Assembly (NCBI GenBank): GCA_023460575.1
Contig: JAEWPQ010000025.1
Location: forward strand, 1 to 7,405
Length of the DNA: 7,405 nt
Direction: 5' to 3'
DNA from: Bacillota bacterium
GTDB taxonomy: Bacteria; Bacillota; Clostridia; Lachnospirales; Lachnospiraceae
A program made the position numbers and the translations under genes. Positions 1 through 5,993 of this stretch are shown piece after piece. The notes below the pieces were generated by a model. The model saw only the letters and a program-made list of their open reading frames with translations, ran no database searches and had not been told where the DNA came from. Each line of letters starts with the position of its first letter. The first letter of the stretch is position 1.

Positions 1-19
1 TCTGTAAAAATTCCAGCAT
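1..19 (-). CDS. Start of an unidentified gene running off the left edge
   Basis: An ATG at 17-19 on the minus strand opens a frame reading MLEFLQ before the window ends. It is preceded at about eight bases by a purine-rich AAAGGGGAG ribosome site, and further upstream by a candidate promoter (65-93). Six codons are too few to assign a family. The call rests on the start codon, ribosome site and promoter context alone, so it is tentative. Confidence 0.45.
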
Positions 20-39
20 AATAATAGCTCCCCTTTCTT

Positions 40-54
40 CCCGGCATCTCCGGG
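40..54 (-). repeat. Small GC-rich hairpin in the predicted leader of the left-edge gene
   Basis: CCCGG (40-44) and CCGGG (50-54) form a five-base-pair stem with a five-base loop. It lies just upstream of the AAAGGGGAG ribosome site of the left-edge gene. The 50-54 arm is also part of the larger inverted repeat 49-80, so the two pairings exclude each other. No U-run follows, so it is not an intrinsic terminator. Any effect on translation is inference. Confidence 0.3.
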
Positions 55-80
55 TGATAGGTTTATTATAAACACCCGGA
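49..80. promoter_or_regulatory. 8-bp inverted repeat around a -10 box, possible operator
   Basis: TCCGGGTG at 49-56 and CACCCGGA at 73-80 are perfect reverse complements separated by 16 bases. The intervening DNA contains a TATAAT on the minus strand (65-70) and a shorter TTTAT/ATAAA dyad (62-72). Neither side is followed by a T-run, which argues against a terminator. The arrangement would suit a dimeric repressor covering a promoter, but no regulator gene is visible and this reading is an inference. Confidence 0.4.
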
Positions 81-93
81 CTGCCTTTGGGAA
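65..93 (-). promoter_or_regulatory. Candidate sigma-A promoter for the left-edge gene
   Basis: On the minus strand there is a perfect TATAAT at 65-70 and a TTCCCA at 88-93 (four of six matches to TTGACA), with a 17-base spacer. Transcription would begin near position 58, giving a leader of about 38 bases before the ATG at 19. The promoter lies downstream of the nucleosidase gene, so the left-edge gene could be transcribed separately from it. Confidence 0.45.
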
Positions 94-106
94 GATGAGA
101 GAGCCT

Positions 107-142
107 AGAATCGTTCGTCAAATCCTGTCAGGATTCGATTCT
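107..142 (-). repeat. Compound hairpin just after the nucleosidase stop codon
   Basis: An outer seven-base-pair stem (AGAATCG 107-113 with CGATTCT 136-142) encloses an inner perfect hairpin (AATCCTG 121-127 with CAGGATT 129-135) and a seven-base bulge at 114-120. It begins a few bases beyond the stop codon of the MTA/SAH nucleosidase gene. There is no T-run on either side, so it is not a classical intrinsic terminator. It could protect the 3' end of the mRNA or help a factor-dependent stop. Confidence 0.45.
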
Positions 143-146
143 TAAG

Positions 147-845
147 TTAATCTGAATATTTTTCCGTCATAGCTAAAATAAGGTTCACGGAAGCTTTTAC
201 TGCCTTTTGTTCAAACTCGCTGTAGTCCATATTTGCGCTGTCATCCGCCTTATCTGAAATTGCTCTGATAATGAGAAATGGTATATGGTTTAAGTAGGCG
301 GTCTGTGCAATAGCAGCCCCCTCCATTTCCGTACAAAATCCCTGAAATGTATCAGAGATCCAGGTTTTTTTAACCCTGTCAGAAACAAACTGGTCCCCTG
401 AAACCACTCTTCCTTTAAAAATTCCAACTTCAGGATTCACCTCTTTGCAGCACTTCTCAGCCAGATTGCGAAGTTTTTCATCCGCATGAAATGAAAATTC
501 CTTCATCTGTGGAATCTGTCCTGCCGGGTAACCAAAGCCCGTCGCATCCATATCGTGATGCATTACATCTGTGGAAAGCACCACATCTCCGATATTGATC
601 TCGTTCTTTAAAGAACCGGCAATTCCAGTATTAATGACTGCACTAACATGGTAATGATCTGCCAGAATCTGTGTACAGATGGCGGCATTGACCTTTCCAA
701 TACCGCACCGTACTACAACTGCTTCCATTCCTTTTAATGTTCCTTTATAAAAATCCATTGCCGCTATGGTTTCAACCGTCACGCCCTTCATGGATTCTTT
801 TATTTCTGCCACTTCCACATCCATTGCTCCGATAATCCCTAACAT
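147..845 (-). CDS. mtnN: 5'-methylthioadenosine/S-adenosylhomocysteine nucleosidase
   Basis: This 232-residue cytoplasmic enzyme hydrolyses methylthioadenosine and S-adenosylhomocysteine to adenine and the thioribose or ribosyl-homocysteine product, which feeds methionine salvage and clears the by-product of SAM-dependent methylation. Its length matches the family. The N-terminus GIIGAM (3-8) with Glu11 corresponds to the catalytic Glu12 of the E. coli enzyme. The TEMEGAA segment gives Glu175 (E. coli Glu174), and RAISD gives Asp198 (E. coli Asp197, the acid that protonates adenine). The ATG at 845 has a near-perfect AAGGAGG ribosome site about six bases upstream. It lies 84 bases downstream of the chemoreceptor gene with a possible promoter in the gap. 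Removing SAH would support receptor methylation, but the gene is a housekeeping one and the pairing may be accidental. Confidence 0.96.
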   Translation of the reverse strand: MLGIIGAMDVEVAEIKESMKGVTVETIAAMDFYKGTLKGMEAVVVRCGIGKVNAAICTQILADHYHVSAVINTGIAGSLKNEINIGDVVLSTDVMHHDMDATGFGYPAGQIPQMKEFSFHADEKLRNLAEKCCKEVNPEVGIFKGRVVSGDQFVSDRVKKTWISDTFQGFCTEMEGAAIAQTAYLNHIPFLIIRAISDKADDSANMDYSEFEQKAVKASVNLILAMTEKYSD

Positions 846-893
846 AGCAGTCCTCCTTTATGTTTTATCCATTGTTTCATCGGCTACCGTATC

Positions 894-924
894 ATTATAA
901 CGGAAAACGGAGCAATTGTGTTAA
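894..924 (-). promoter_or_regulatory. Possible promoter of the nucleosidase gene
   Basis: A perfect TATAAT lies on the minus strand at 894-899, 48 bases upstream of the mtnN ATG. The best -35 match is TTAACA at 919-924, but its spacing of 19 bases is longer than ideal, so the call rests mostly on the -10 box. No terminator-like hairpin with a T-run is visible after the chemoreceptor stop, so read-through from upstream is also possible. Confidence 0.35.
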
Positions 925-929
925 TAATT

Positions 930-2744
930 TCAATATTTTCCGGACGTATGATCATAAACAGCAGACTGATTTAATTCCGGTTCCACACTCTTTACAGAGA
1001 ATGATTCTATGCCTGTGGTGCCGGATACCGCGGAAAGCTTAAATTTAGAAATCTGTTCTCTCAGAATCTGTGCCTGTGCGGCAAGCTCTTCACTGGAAGC
1101 AGAACTCTCCTCTGCAGTTGCAGCATTGGTCTGTACGACTGCAGAAACCTGGGAAAGACCCTGGTTAATCTCAACAATGGAGTTTGCCTGATCCTGAGTA
1201 TCGGATTCAATCTGCTTAATGGCTTTTTCAACCATTGCCGATTTTTCCGCTACATCATCTAAAAGCTTTAAGCTTTCATTTGCCATCCGCTCTCCTTCTG
1301 CTACCTTATCAGTAGATTTCTGTACCAGATCTGCCGTCTGTTTGGCCGCTTCTGCTGATTTCGCAGCCAGATTTCTCACTTCATCCGCAACAACAGCAAA
1401 ACCCTTGCCTGCCTCTCCGGCTCTTGCTGCTTCCACTGCCGCATTTAACGCCAGTATGTTTGTCTGGAAAGCAATATCTTCCACAATTTTTGTTACCTTG
1501 GATATTTCCTCAGAAGAATGGCTGATTTCTCTCATTGCCTCATTCAGCTGCTTCATTCTGTTGTTGCTTTCTCCCACTCCCTGGCCTGCCTGGAAAACAG
1601 ATTCTGTTGCGTTTTGCACTGATATTGTATTTTTTTCCGCTTTTTCTGTTACACTGTGAATGGAAGCTGTCAGCTCTTCTATGGTTGCTGCCTGCTCTGT
1701 TGCCCCTGATGCAAGTGCCTGGGAAGCATCAGAAACCTGACCTGCTCCTGAATTCACCTGCTCTGCAGCAGAATGAATTACCTGCATGGTTGAATTAAGA
1801 GAAGCAATGGTGTTTAATATTGACTGCTTAATTGATGAGAAATCGCCAATATAATCCAGGTCAACGGTAAAGTTCATGTTCCCCTGTGAAAGCATTGTGA
1901 GTTTGGCAATAATATCTTCAACATATGAAACAAGTCTTATATTGGTAGATCGTATACTGTCGGCCATGCGTCCAAGTTCATCACGGCTTTCATACTTAAT
2001 TTCGGAATGAAGATTTCCTTCTGCCATATTTTTATAAACAGCTTCAATCTCTCTGACAGGAATTAAAATTGCTCTCGTAAGTACAAAAATGATCACAAGT
2101 GTTGCTAACGTAGACAGCACCAGTACAGCACAGAGAATAACCCACGACTGGGCAATTGCACTTTGAGCGGTCTGTTTCTGAATATCTGCCTTCTGTGCTC
2201 CAACAACATTCATCTGTTCCATAATATCTGCAATCTGATTAAAAGCAGGTAAAAACTCATTTTGGAAAATGAGATAAGCATCCTTGGAATCTTTATTTGA
2301 GGGATCTTTAATTATATCAAGTATTTTATTACGCGCGATTTCAGCTTCCTGTACATGTGCCTTGACATCTGCTATGTTCTTATCATTAGCTGAACTGCGC
2401 TGATGGGTTGCAAACTCTTCCAGAACGGTCATAAAGTTTTCTGCACTTTTTCCAGATAAATCAAGGGATGACTGATAATCCTCCCCTGCTTCTTTCTGAA
2501 GAATAGTCATCAGCAAATATCTCTGGACAGACACCATTTCCCGCTGCGCCGTTAAATTATAGGTGGTAAGGGGATAGGTGAATTTTGAATACATCCCTAC
2601 CTGCGCTCCTATTTTTGATATGCTGTGAGCCGATGTTGCAAGAGAAATCAGTAATATTGCAAATAAAATTCCAAATCCTAATGATAGCTTCCATTTTACT
2701 GATAACCCTCTTATAAAATCTTTAAAACCTCTTTTGTCACTCAT
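930..2744 (-). CDS. Methyl-accepting chemotaxis protein, membrane-bound
   Basis: This 604-residue chemoreceptor would signal through CheW and CheA to the flagellar motor. A short basic N-terminus leads into membrane segment 1 (about 20-42). An extracytoplasmic, mostly helical sensor of about 155 residues follows, resembling the four-helix-bundle MCP type. Membrane segment 2 is about 201-223 and is followed by a HAMP domain (about 224-276). A second HAMP-like stretch (about 280-320, with GNMNF and a YIGDFSSIK motif) precedes the methylation and signalling helices. The conserved hairpin tip, with FQTNILALNAAVEAARAGE, lies at about 426-444. There is no NWETF-type CheR tether at the C-terminus. 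The ATG at 2744 is preferred over the one at 2780 because GGGAGGT lies six bases upstream of it. The ligand is unknown. Its place directly after the aromatic acid operon invites the guess that it senses that acid or its phenol. Confidence 0.95.
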   Translation of the reverse strand: MSDKRGFKDFIRGLSVKWKLSLGFGILFAILLISLATSAHSISKIGAQVGMYSKFTYPLTTYNLTAQREMVSVQRYLLMTILQKEAGEDYQSSLDLSGKSAENFMTVLEEFATHQRSSANDKNIADVKAHVQEAEIARNKILDIIKDPSNKDSKDAYLIFQNEFLPAFNQIADIMEQMNVVGAQKADIQKQTAQSAIAQSWVILCAVLVLSTLATLVIIFVLTRAILIPVREIEAVYKNMAEGNLHSEIKYESRDELGRMADSIRSTNIRLVSYVEDIIAKLTMLSQGNMNFTVDLDYIGDFSSIKQSILNTIASLNSTMQVIHSAAEQVNSGAGQVSDASQALASGATEQAATIEELTASIHSVTEKAEKNTISVQNATESVFQAGQGVGESNNRMKQLNEAMREISHSSEEISKVTKIVEDIAFQTNILALNAAVEAARAGEAGKGFAVVADEVRNLAAKSAEAAKQTADLVQKSTDKVAEGERMANESLKLLDDVAEKSAMVEKAIKQIESDTQDQANSIVEINQGLSQVSAVVQTNAATAEESSASSEELAAQAQILREQISKFKLSAVSGTTGIESFSVKSVEPELNQSAVYDHTSGKY

Positions 2745-2750
2745 AAGTGT

Positions 2751-2757
2751 ACCTCCC
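2751..2757 (-). promoter_or_regulatory. Ribosome site fixing the chemoreceptor start
   Basis: GGGAGGT on the minus strand lies six bases upstream of the ATG at 2744. It falls inside the frame if translation were started at 2780, so it selects the shorter 604-residue form. Confidence 0.75.
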
Positions 2758-2797
2758 ATTGTATATTTATTTTTAACCAATCTATCTCTGGACAGCG

Positions 2798-2820
2798 AAA
2801 AATCCAGGTTTTTAGCCTGG
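2798..2820 (-). terminator. Weak intrinsic terminator after idi
   Basis: On the minus strand CCAGG (2816-2820) pairs with CCTGG (2804-2808) across a seven-base loop and is followed by ATTTTT (2798-2803). The stem overlaps the last codons and stop of idi. Five base pairs is short, so termination would be partial at best. If real, it marks the end of the decarboxylase operon and separates it from the chemoreceptor gene. No convincing promoter was found in the remaining gap before 2744. Confidence 0.4.
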
Positions 2821-3336
2821 TTCTAATCCGCCCTTCAGTTTTTTAATAACTATAGGTGCTGCAGTAAGGAACCACACGGTGTATCGCTCGGGATTTTGCA
2901 GCATGCTTTCAGAGAGATCAGCAATTTCCATCCATTTCAGATCCATAACCTCATTGGGGTCCGGACTGATTTCTCCATTATACTGACCAATAAAAATATG
3001 ATCATATTCATATTCAAACATATCCTGATGGAACTTGTGATAATAAACGAACGAACCTGCCTCTTCACAGCTGCAGGCGACCCCAAGTTCCTGATAAAGC
3101 CGCCTTTCAACTGCTTCCTCTAAGGCTTCCTGACTCCGGGGGTGGGAGCAGCATGCATTGGTCCATAACCCGCCGGAATGATATTTCTCCAATGCACGCC
3201 TCTGAAGCAGCAATTTCCCCTCGTGATACAGAAATACCGAAAAAGCCCTGTGAAGCAATCCTTTTTGGTGACACTCCTCTTTGGTTGCTTCTCCAATTTT
3301 ACGATCCAGTATGTCAACACAAATTAATTGATCCAT
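2812..3336 (-). CDS. idi: Isopentenyl-diphosphate delta-isomerase, type 1
   Basis: This 174-residue Nudix-fold enzyme interconverts isopentenyl diphosphate and dimethylallyl diphosphate. Every active-site feature of the E. coli enzyme can be matched. Cys63 in WTNACCSHP corresponds to catalytic Cys67, and His65 to a metal ligand. His23 and His29 (CHQKGLLHRAF) match the other metal histidines. Glu108 and Glu110 (FEYEY) correspond to Glu114/Glu116, and Trp155 to Trp161. The Nudix-like helix is about 72-86. The ATG at 3336 has a GGAGT site, and the gene starts only 11 bases after the lpdD-like stop, so the two are probably translationally coupled. Dimethylallyl phosphate or diphosphate is the prenyl donor used by UbiX, so the location suggests that this isomerase supplies prFMN synthesis rather than general isoprenoid needs. 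That role is inferred from context. Confidence 0.95.
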   Translation of the reverse strand: MDQLICVDILDRKIGEATKEECHQKGLLHRAFSVFLYHEGKLLLQRRALEKYHSGGLWTNACCSHPRSQEALEEAVERRLYQELGVACSCEEAGSFVYYHKFHQDMFEYEYDHIFIGQYNGEISPDPNEVMDLKWMEIADLSESMLQNPERYTVWFLTAAPIVIKKLKGGLEPG

Positions 3337-3347
3337 AATTACTCCAA

Positions 3348-3728
3348 TCAGTCATTTTCAAGATATTCCTTTAAAAATAAATCTGCTGCAGCTTCCACAT
3401 TATCACACAAAAGCTTAATGTCCTCCGCTGTTGCATGTTCAACATGAACACCCAGGCTTACAGACACCGGCTCTCCGGCTGCACTACAAAGCTTCTTTGC
3501 AATTCTCTGTGCCAGCTGTGCGTCCTTGTGCCCGGGTACCGTCAGGGTCCATAAATCACAGCTGGAAAGCTGCTGTCCATCTATTGGTACGCCGGGAGAC
3601 GCTAATGCCACTCCGCCAAGATGGGGTTTCTCGCCGCCGCTTATAAAAACCGCCAGACCATTTCCCTTCGTCACATGGACACAGAGATTTACTGCATACT
3701 TTCCGGATCCCCAGATTTTGCTTATCAT
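3348..3728 (-). CDS. lpdD: LpdD-like prenylated flavin chaperone
   Basis: This small soluble protein of 126 residues belongs, as I recognise it, to the LpdD-like family found beside UbiD-type gallate and hydroxybenzoate decarboxylases. The family is described as prenylated-flavin chaperones, thought to bind prFMN and help load it into the decarboxylase. Visible traits are a Gly-rich segment after a beta-rich N-terminus (FISGGEKPHLGGVALASPG, about 34-52), a TVPGHKD turn, and a SLGVHVEHAT strand followed by a C-terminal helix. I see no membrane segment and no metal motif. The ATG at 3728 is chosen over an in-frame ATG at 3773, because a GAGAGGGAGAG site lies just upstream and the upstream start would overlap ubiX. 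It sits between ubiX and idi, which supports a role in cofactor supply. It is unrelated in sequence to the 68-residue D-type protein upstream. Confidence 0.82.
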   Translation of the reverse strand: MISKIWGSGKYAVNLCVHVTKGNGLAVFISGGEKPHLGGVALASPGVPIDGQQLSSCDLWTLTVPGHKDAQLAQRIAKKLCSAAGEPVSVSLGVHVEHATAEDIKLLCDNVEAAADLFLKEYLEND

Positions 3729-3754
3729 AATTTCTCTCCCTCTCTTGTCTGCAG

Positions 3755-4318
3755 TTATTCTGCACCATGCCACGGAACAAAGTTTTTAAAATCAAGTCCA
3801 AACTGCATCAGGATCTTTCCAACCACATGATTGATCTGATCGTCCAGAGAACGGGCACCGTTGTAAAAAGTCAGCATGGGAGGAATTATGGTGCAGCCTA
3901 AATCTGCAGCCTCATTCATGTTTCGAAGATGAACCTTTCCAAGAGGCATTTCTCTTGTGCAAAGAACCACTTTCCGGTTTTCTTTCATACAGACGTCAGC
4001 TGCCCGGATCAGGAGATTATCGGTAAAACCGTTTACAACTCCGGACAGTGTCTTCATACTGCAGGGCAATATAATCATTCCGTCTGTCTGATAAGAGCCG
4101 CTTGATATGGCTGCGGCAAGATTATGTACATCATAATAATAATCTGCCTGTTCAGTCAGCTTCTCAAAGGGATAATCCGTCTCCAGCTCCCAGGTTTTTC
4201 TGGCACAATCCGATACCACCAGATGTACCTCACAATCCTTAAAACTCTTCAGTGCTTTCAGCAGATAAAGACTCATAACAACACCGGTTGCTCCTGATAC
4301 TCCTACAATAATTCGCAT
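3755..4318 (-). CDS. ubiX: UbiX-family flavin prenyltransferase
   Basis: This 187-residue flavoprotein transfers a dimethylallyl group to reduced FMN, creating the fourth ring of prFMN, the cofactor of UbiD decarboxylases. The N-terminal GVSGATG loop (6-12) binds the flavin phosphate. Glu44, Lys112 and the Arg122-Glu123 pair (CTREMPL) match the conserved prenyl-phosphate-site residues of Pseudomonas UbiX. The SGSYQTDGMIILPCSMKTL region (73-91) and NLLIRAADV are family hallmarks. It is the B-subunit equivalent of bsdB, vdcB and lpdB. The ATG at 4318 has an AGAGAGGTG ribosome site. An in-frame ATG at 4369 would overlap the permease gene and add an unconserved leader, so it was rejected. The gap to the permease gene is 23 bases, and to the lpdD-like gene 26 bases. 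Confidence 0.95.
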   Translation of the reverse strand: MRIIVGVSGATGVVMSLYLLKALKSFKDCEVHLVVSDCARKTWELETDYPFEKLTEQADYYYDVHNLAAAISSGSYQTDGMIILPCSMKTLSGVVNGFTDNLLIRAADVCMKENRKVVLCTREMPLGKVHLRNMNEAADLGCTIIPPMLTFYNGARSLDDQINHVVGKILMQFGLDFKNFVPWHGAE

Positions 4319-4341
4319 TAAAACACCTCTCTTAAAAACAG

Positions 4342-5724
4342 TTAAATAACGCCCAGCACCGCAAACCACGCTATGGCAAAGGCAACTGTAAGGAAAATGG
4401 GAATAAGCAGCGGAACCCCCATCTTTACGGTTTCCTTTTGTGTATACATTCCGTTTTCCTCTCCCTGTCCAACCAGAATATTAAGGTGATGGAAAGGAAG
4501 AATATAATGGCCGGAAATGGCCAGATAAATAACAAAAATCACTGCCAGCTCATTGATTCCCAGTGCATTGGTACAGACGAGAATTGCCGGTATGGCAACA
4601 CCCATTACTGCAATGACAGATCCCATAAACATATGGATCAGGATTGCAATTGCCGCAATCATCAGGGACAGTACCAGTATGTTTCCCGGCATGGTTTTGG
4701 GAAGCAGGGTCGCTGCAAGCCATTCATTCATTCCGGTTACCGCTCCCACTTTTCCAATGGCAATAGCAGAAGTTAAAAATACCAGAACATGAACCGGAAC
4801 ATCTCCCCACTCTTTCACCGTCAGGACATTACCGATTACCGGCAGAGCCATACACATTGCCACTGCCAGAGTGACCCAGCCTACATCAAGACCGGTAATA
4901 CCGTTGGTAAGCCAGAGACCGATTGCGATCAGAATCCAGATCAGGGTTCTCTTCTCCTTTTCAGTCATCTTTCCGAGAGCTGACTGAGCCGTGCGCACTT
5001 CATCAAAATTGACTGCAACCTCTTTTGACGGCTTGAACAGGAACAGAATCAAAAGCATGGTTGTAATACTTAAAAACAGGGCAGGTGGTCCCATAATCTG
5101 AAACCAGCGTACAAAATTGATGCTTTCCGTGGTGCAGTAAGTCACTACCAGGGGGTTAATGACGGAATCTCCGGTTAAGAAAATAAGTGAAACCGGAACA
5201 GAAGCGGCAAATACCGTAAATCCCACCTTAACTGCATCCTCCTTCGGCATATTTGCCGCCTTAATCACTACTGACATGACCGACATGATTAAAAACGCCC
5301 GCGGCCATGGGTGGGGGATAAACAATGATAAAATAAAGGTCAATACAAAAATGCCGATGATGATGCTCTTCCACGAGCTTACAAATTTCAGGATGTAGGC
5401 ATAAGAGATACGTTCCCCTAATCCTGACTTTTTAACAGCTGCTGCAATCATATAGGCACCAATGACCAGCCACAGGGTTGATGTTGTCCAGCCCGCAAAT
5501 ACCACTTTCGTATCAGCGAGCTTTAAAAGACAGACGGAGACCAGATAGAATCCCCCCACGTAGCCTGACTGGGCAACCTGTGCTGCCCACCAGACTACGG
5601 TCATTAAGGTTAATCCAAGACAGATCTGCCCTTCTCTGGACAGGCCGTCAAGCGGAAGAAGTAGGACAAGAACAAAAATAATAATACCGATTAAAAAACC
5701 TGATTTCTGTTTAGTGAATGTCAC
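4342..5724 (-). CDS. Divergent DASS/SLC13-type permease, probably for the aromatic acid
   Basis: This 460-residue integral membrane protein has a dozen or so hydrophobic segments and two internal halves, like divalent anion:sodium symporters. In each half the usual signature motifs are altered. Where family members carry SNT, this protein has HPWPR (138-142) and GSV (368-370). Where they carry TGTPPN and PVATPPN, it has TGDSVIN (184-190) and PFHHLN (410-415). These alignments are by eye. Sodium coupling therefore cannot be assumed. From context it most likely imports the hydroxyarylic acid or exchanges it for the phenol, but dicarboxylates remain possible. The start is a GTG at 5724, set by AAAGGAG eight bases upstream. 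An earlier GTG at 5742 overlaps that ribosome site. The gene begins 35 bases after the bsdD-like stop and ends 23 bases before ubiX. Confidence 0.85.
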   Translation of the reverse strand: MTFTKQKSGFLIGIIIFVLVLLLPLDGLSREGQICLGLTLMTVVWWAAQVAQSGYVGGFYLVSVCLLKLADTKVVFAGWTTSTLWLVIGAYMIAAAVKKSGLGERISYAYILKFVSSWKSIIIGIFVLTFILSLFIPHPWPRAFLIMSVMSVVIKAANMPKEDAVKVGFTVFAASVPVSLIFLTGDSVINPLVVTYCTTESINFVRWFQIMGPPALFLSITTMLLILFLFKPSKEVAVNFDEVRTAQSALGKMTEKEKRTLIWILIAIGLWLTNGITGLDVGWVTLAVAMCMALPVIGNVLTVKEWGDVPVHVLVFLTSAIAIGKVGAVTGMNEWLAATLLPKTMPGNILVLSLMIAAIAILIHMFMGSVIAVMGVAIPAILVCTNALGINELAVIFVIYLAISGHYILPFHHLNILVGQGEENGMYTQKETVKMGVPLLIPIFLTVAFAIAWFAVLGVI

Positions 5725-5730
5725 TGAAGC

Positions 5731-5739
5731 TTCTCCTTT
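5731..5739 (-). promoter_or_regulatory. Ribosome site fixing a GTG start of the permease
   Basis: AAAGGAGAA on the minus strand stands eight bases upstream of GTG at 5724. The alternative GTG at 5742 lies immediately upstream of this purine run and has no comparable site of its own, so the shorter product is preferred. Confidence 0.7.
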
Positions 5740-5759
5740 CACGATTAGAGTCTCAAAAA

Positions 5760-5966
5760 TTATTTATCAAGAGGGGGAATCGGGGGAATAATCTGCAAAT
5801 TTTCTATCTGTTCTTTTTTAAGCTTAAACTTTTCATGAATGTGGGGAGTCTCTGTGGATCTCCAGGAATAAAAGCAATCCATACATTCATAAACTTCCCA
5901 GACATTTCCTACAGGAGAGGTTGCAATCACTTCAATTTTATTTCCGTCACAGCGGGGACATTTCAT
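5760..5966 (-). CDS. bsdD: Non-oxidative hydroxyarylic acid decarboxylase small subunit (D type)
   Basis: This 68-residue protein resembles BsdD of Bacillus subtilis and VdcD of Streptomyces, the small third components of hydroxyarylic acid decarboxylase operons. Two CxxC pairs, Cys3/Cys6 (CPRC) and Cys28/Cys31 (CMDC), form an apparent zinc-ribbon. Conserved sequence around them includes SPVG, VWEVYEC and CFYSWRSTE. The C-terminal tail is Pro-rich (IPPIPPLDK). The family's biochemical role is not settled. It is usually needed for, or improves, activity of the UbiD-type subunit. The gene follows the decarboxylase by 27 bases and has an AAAGGAGAA ribosome site, so it is almost certainly co-transcribed. 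Identification rests on the motif pattern and position. Confidence 0.9.
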   Translation of the reverse strand: MKCPRCDGNKIEVIATSPVGNVWEVYECMDCFYSWRSTETPHIHEKFKLKKEQIENLQIIPPIPPLDK

Positions 5967-5993
5967 AGTTTCATTCTCCTTTCGTTATAGAGC

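Noticed and set aside
876..902. CCGT(T)AT/ATACGG dyad around the -10 box upstream of mtnN
   Set aside because: The stem needs a bulged base, is short, and has no T-run. I treated it as chance.
1009..1798. Plus-strand open frames opposite the chemoreceptor gene
   Set aside because: They mirror the strongly biased, Ala/Ser/Glu-rich coding sequence of the opposite strand, lack ribosome sites and recognisable domains, and overlap a certain gene.
2812..3336. A generic Nudix hydrolase instead of an isomerase
   Set aside because: The type 1 Idi residues (Cys63, His23, His29, His65, Glu108, Glu110, Trp155) are all present. A side hydrolase activity cannot be excluded but is not the default.
3348..3773. 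Longer LpdD-like protein starting at 3773
   Set aside because: It would overlap ubiX and lacks a good ribosome site, while the ATG at 3728 has one and gives a typical family length.
3755..4369. Longer UbiX starting at 4369
   Set aside because: It would overlap the end of the permease gene and add 17 unconserved residues. The ATG at 4318 has a proper ribosome site and places GVSGATG at the usual distance from the N-terminus.
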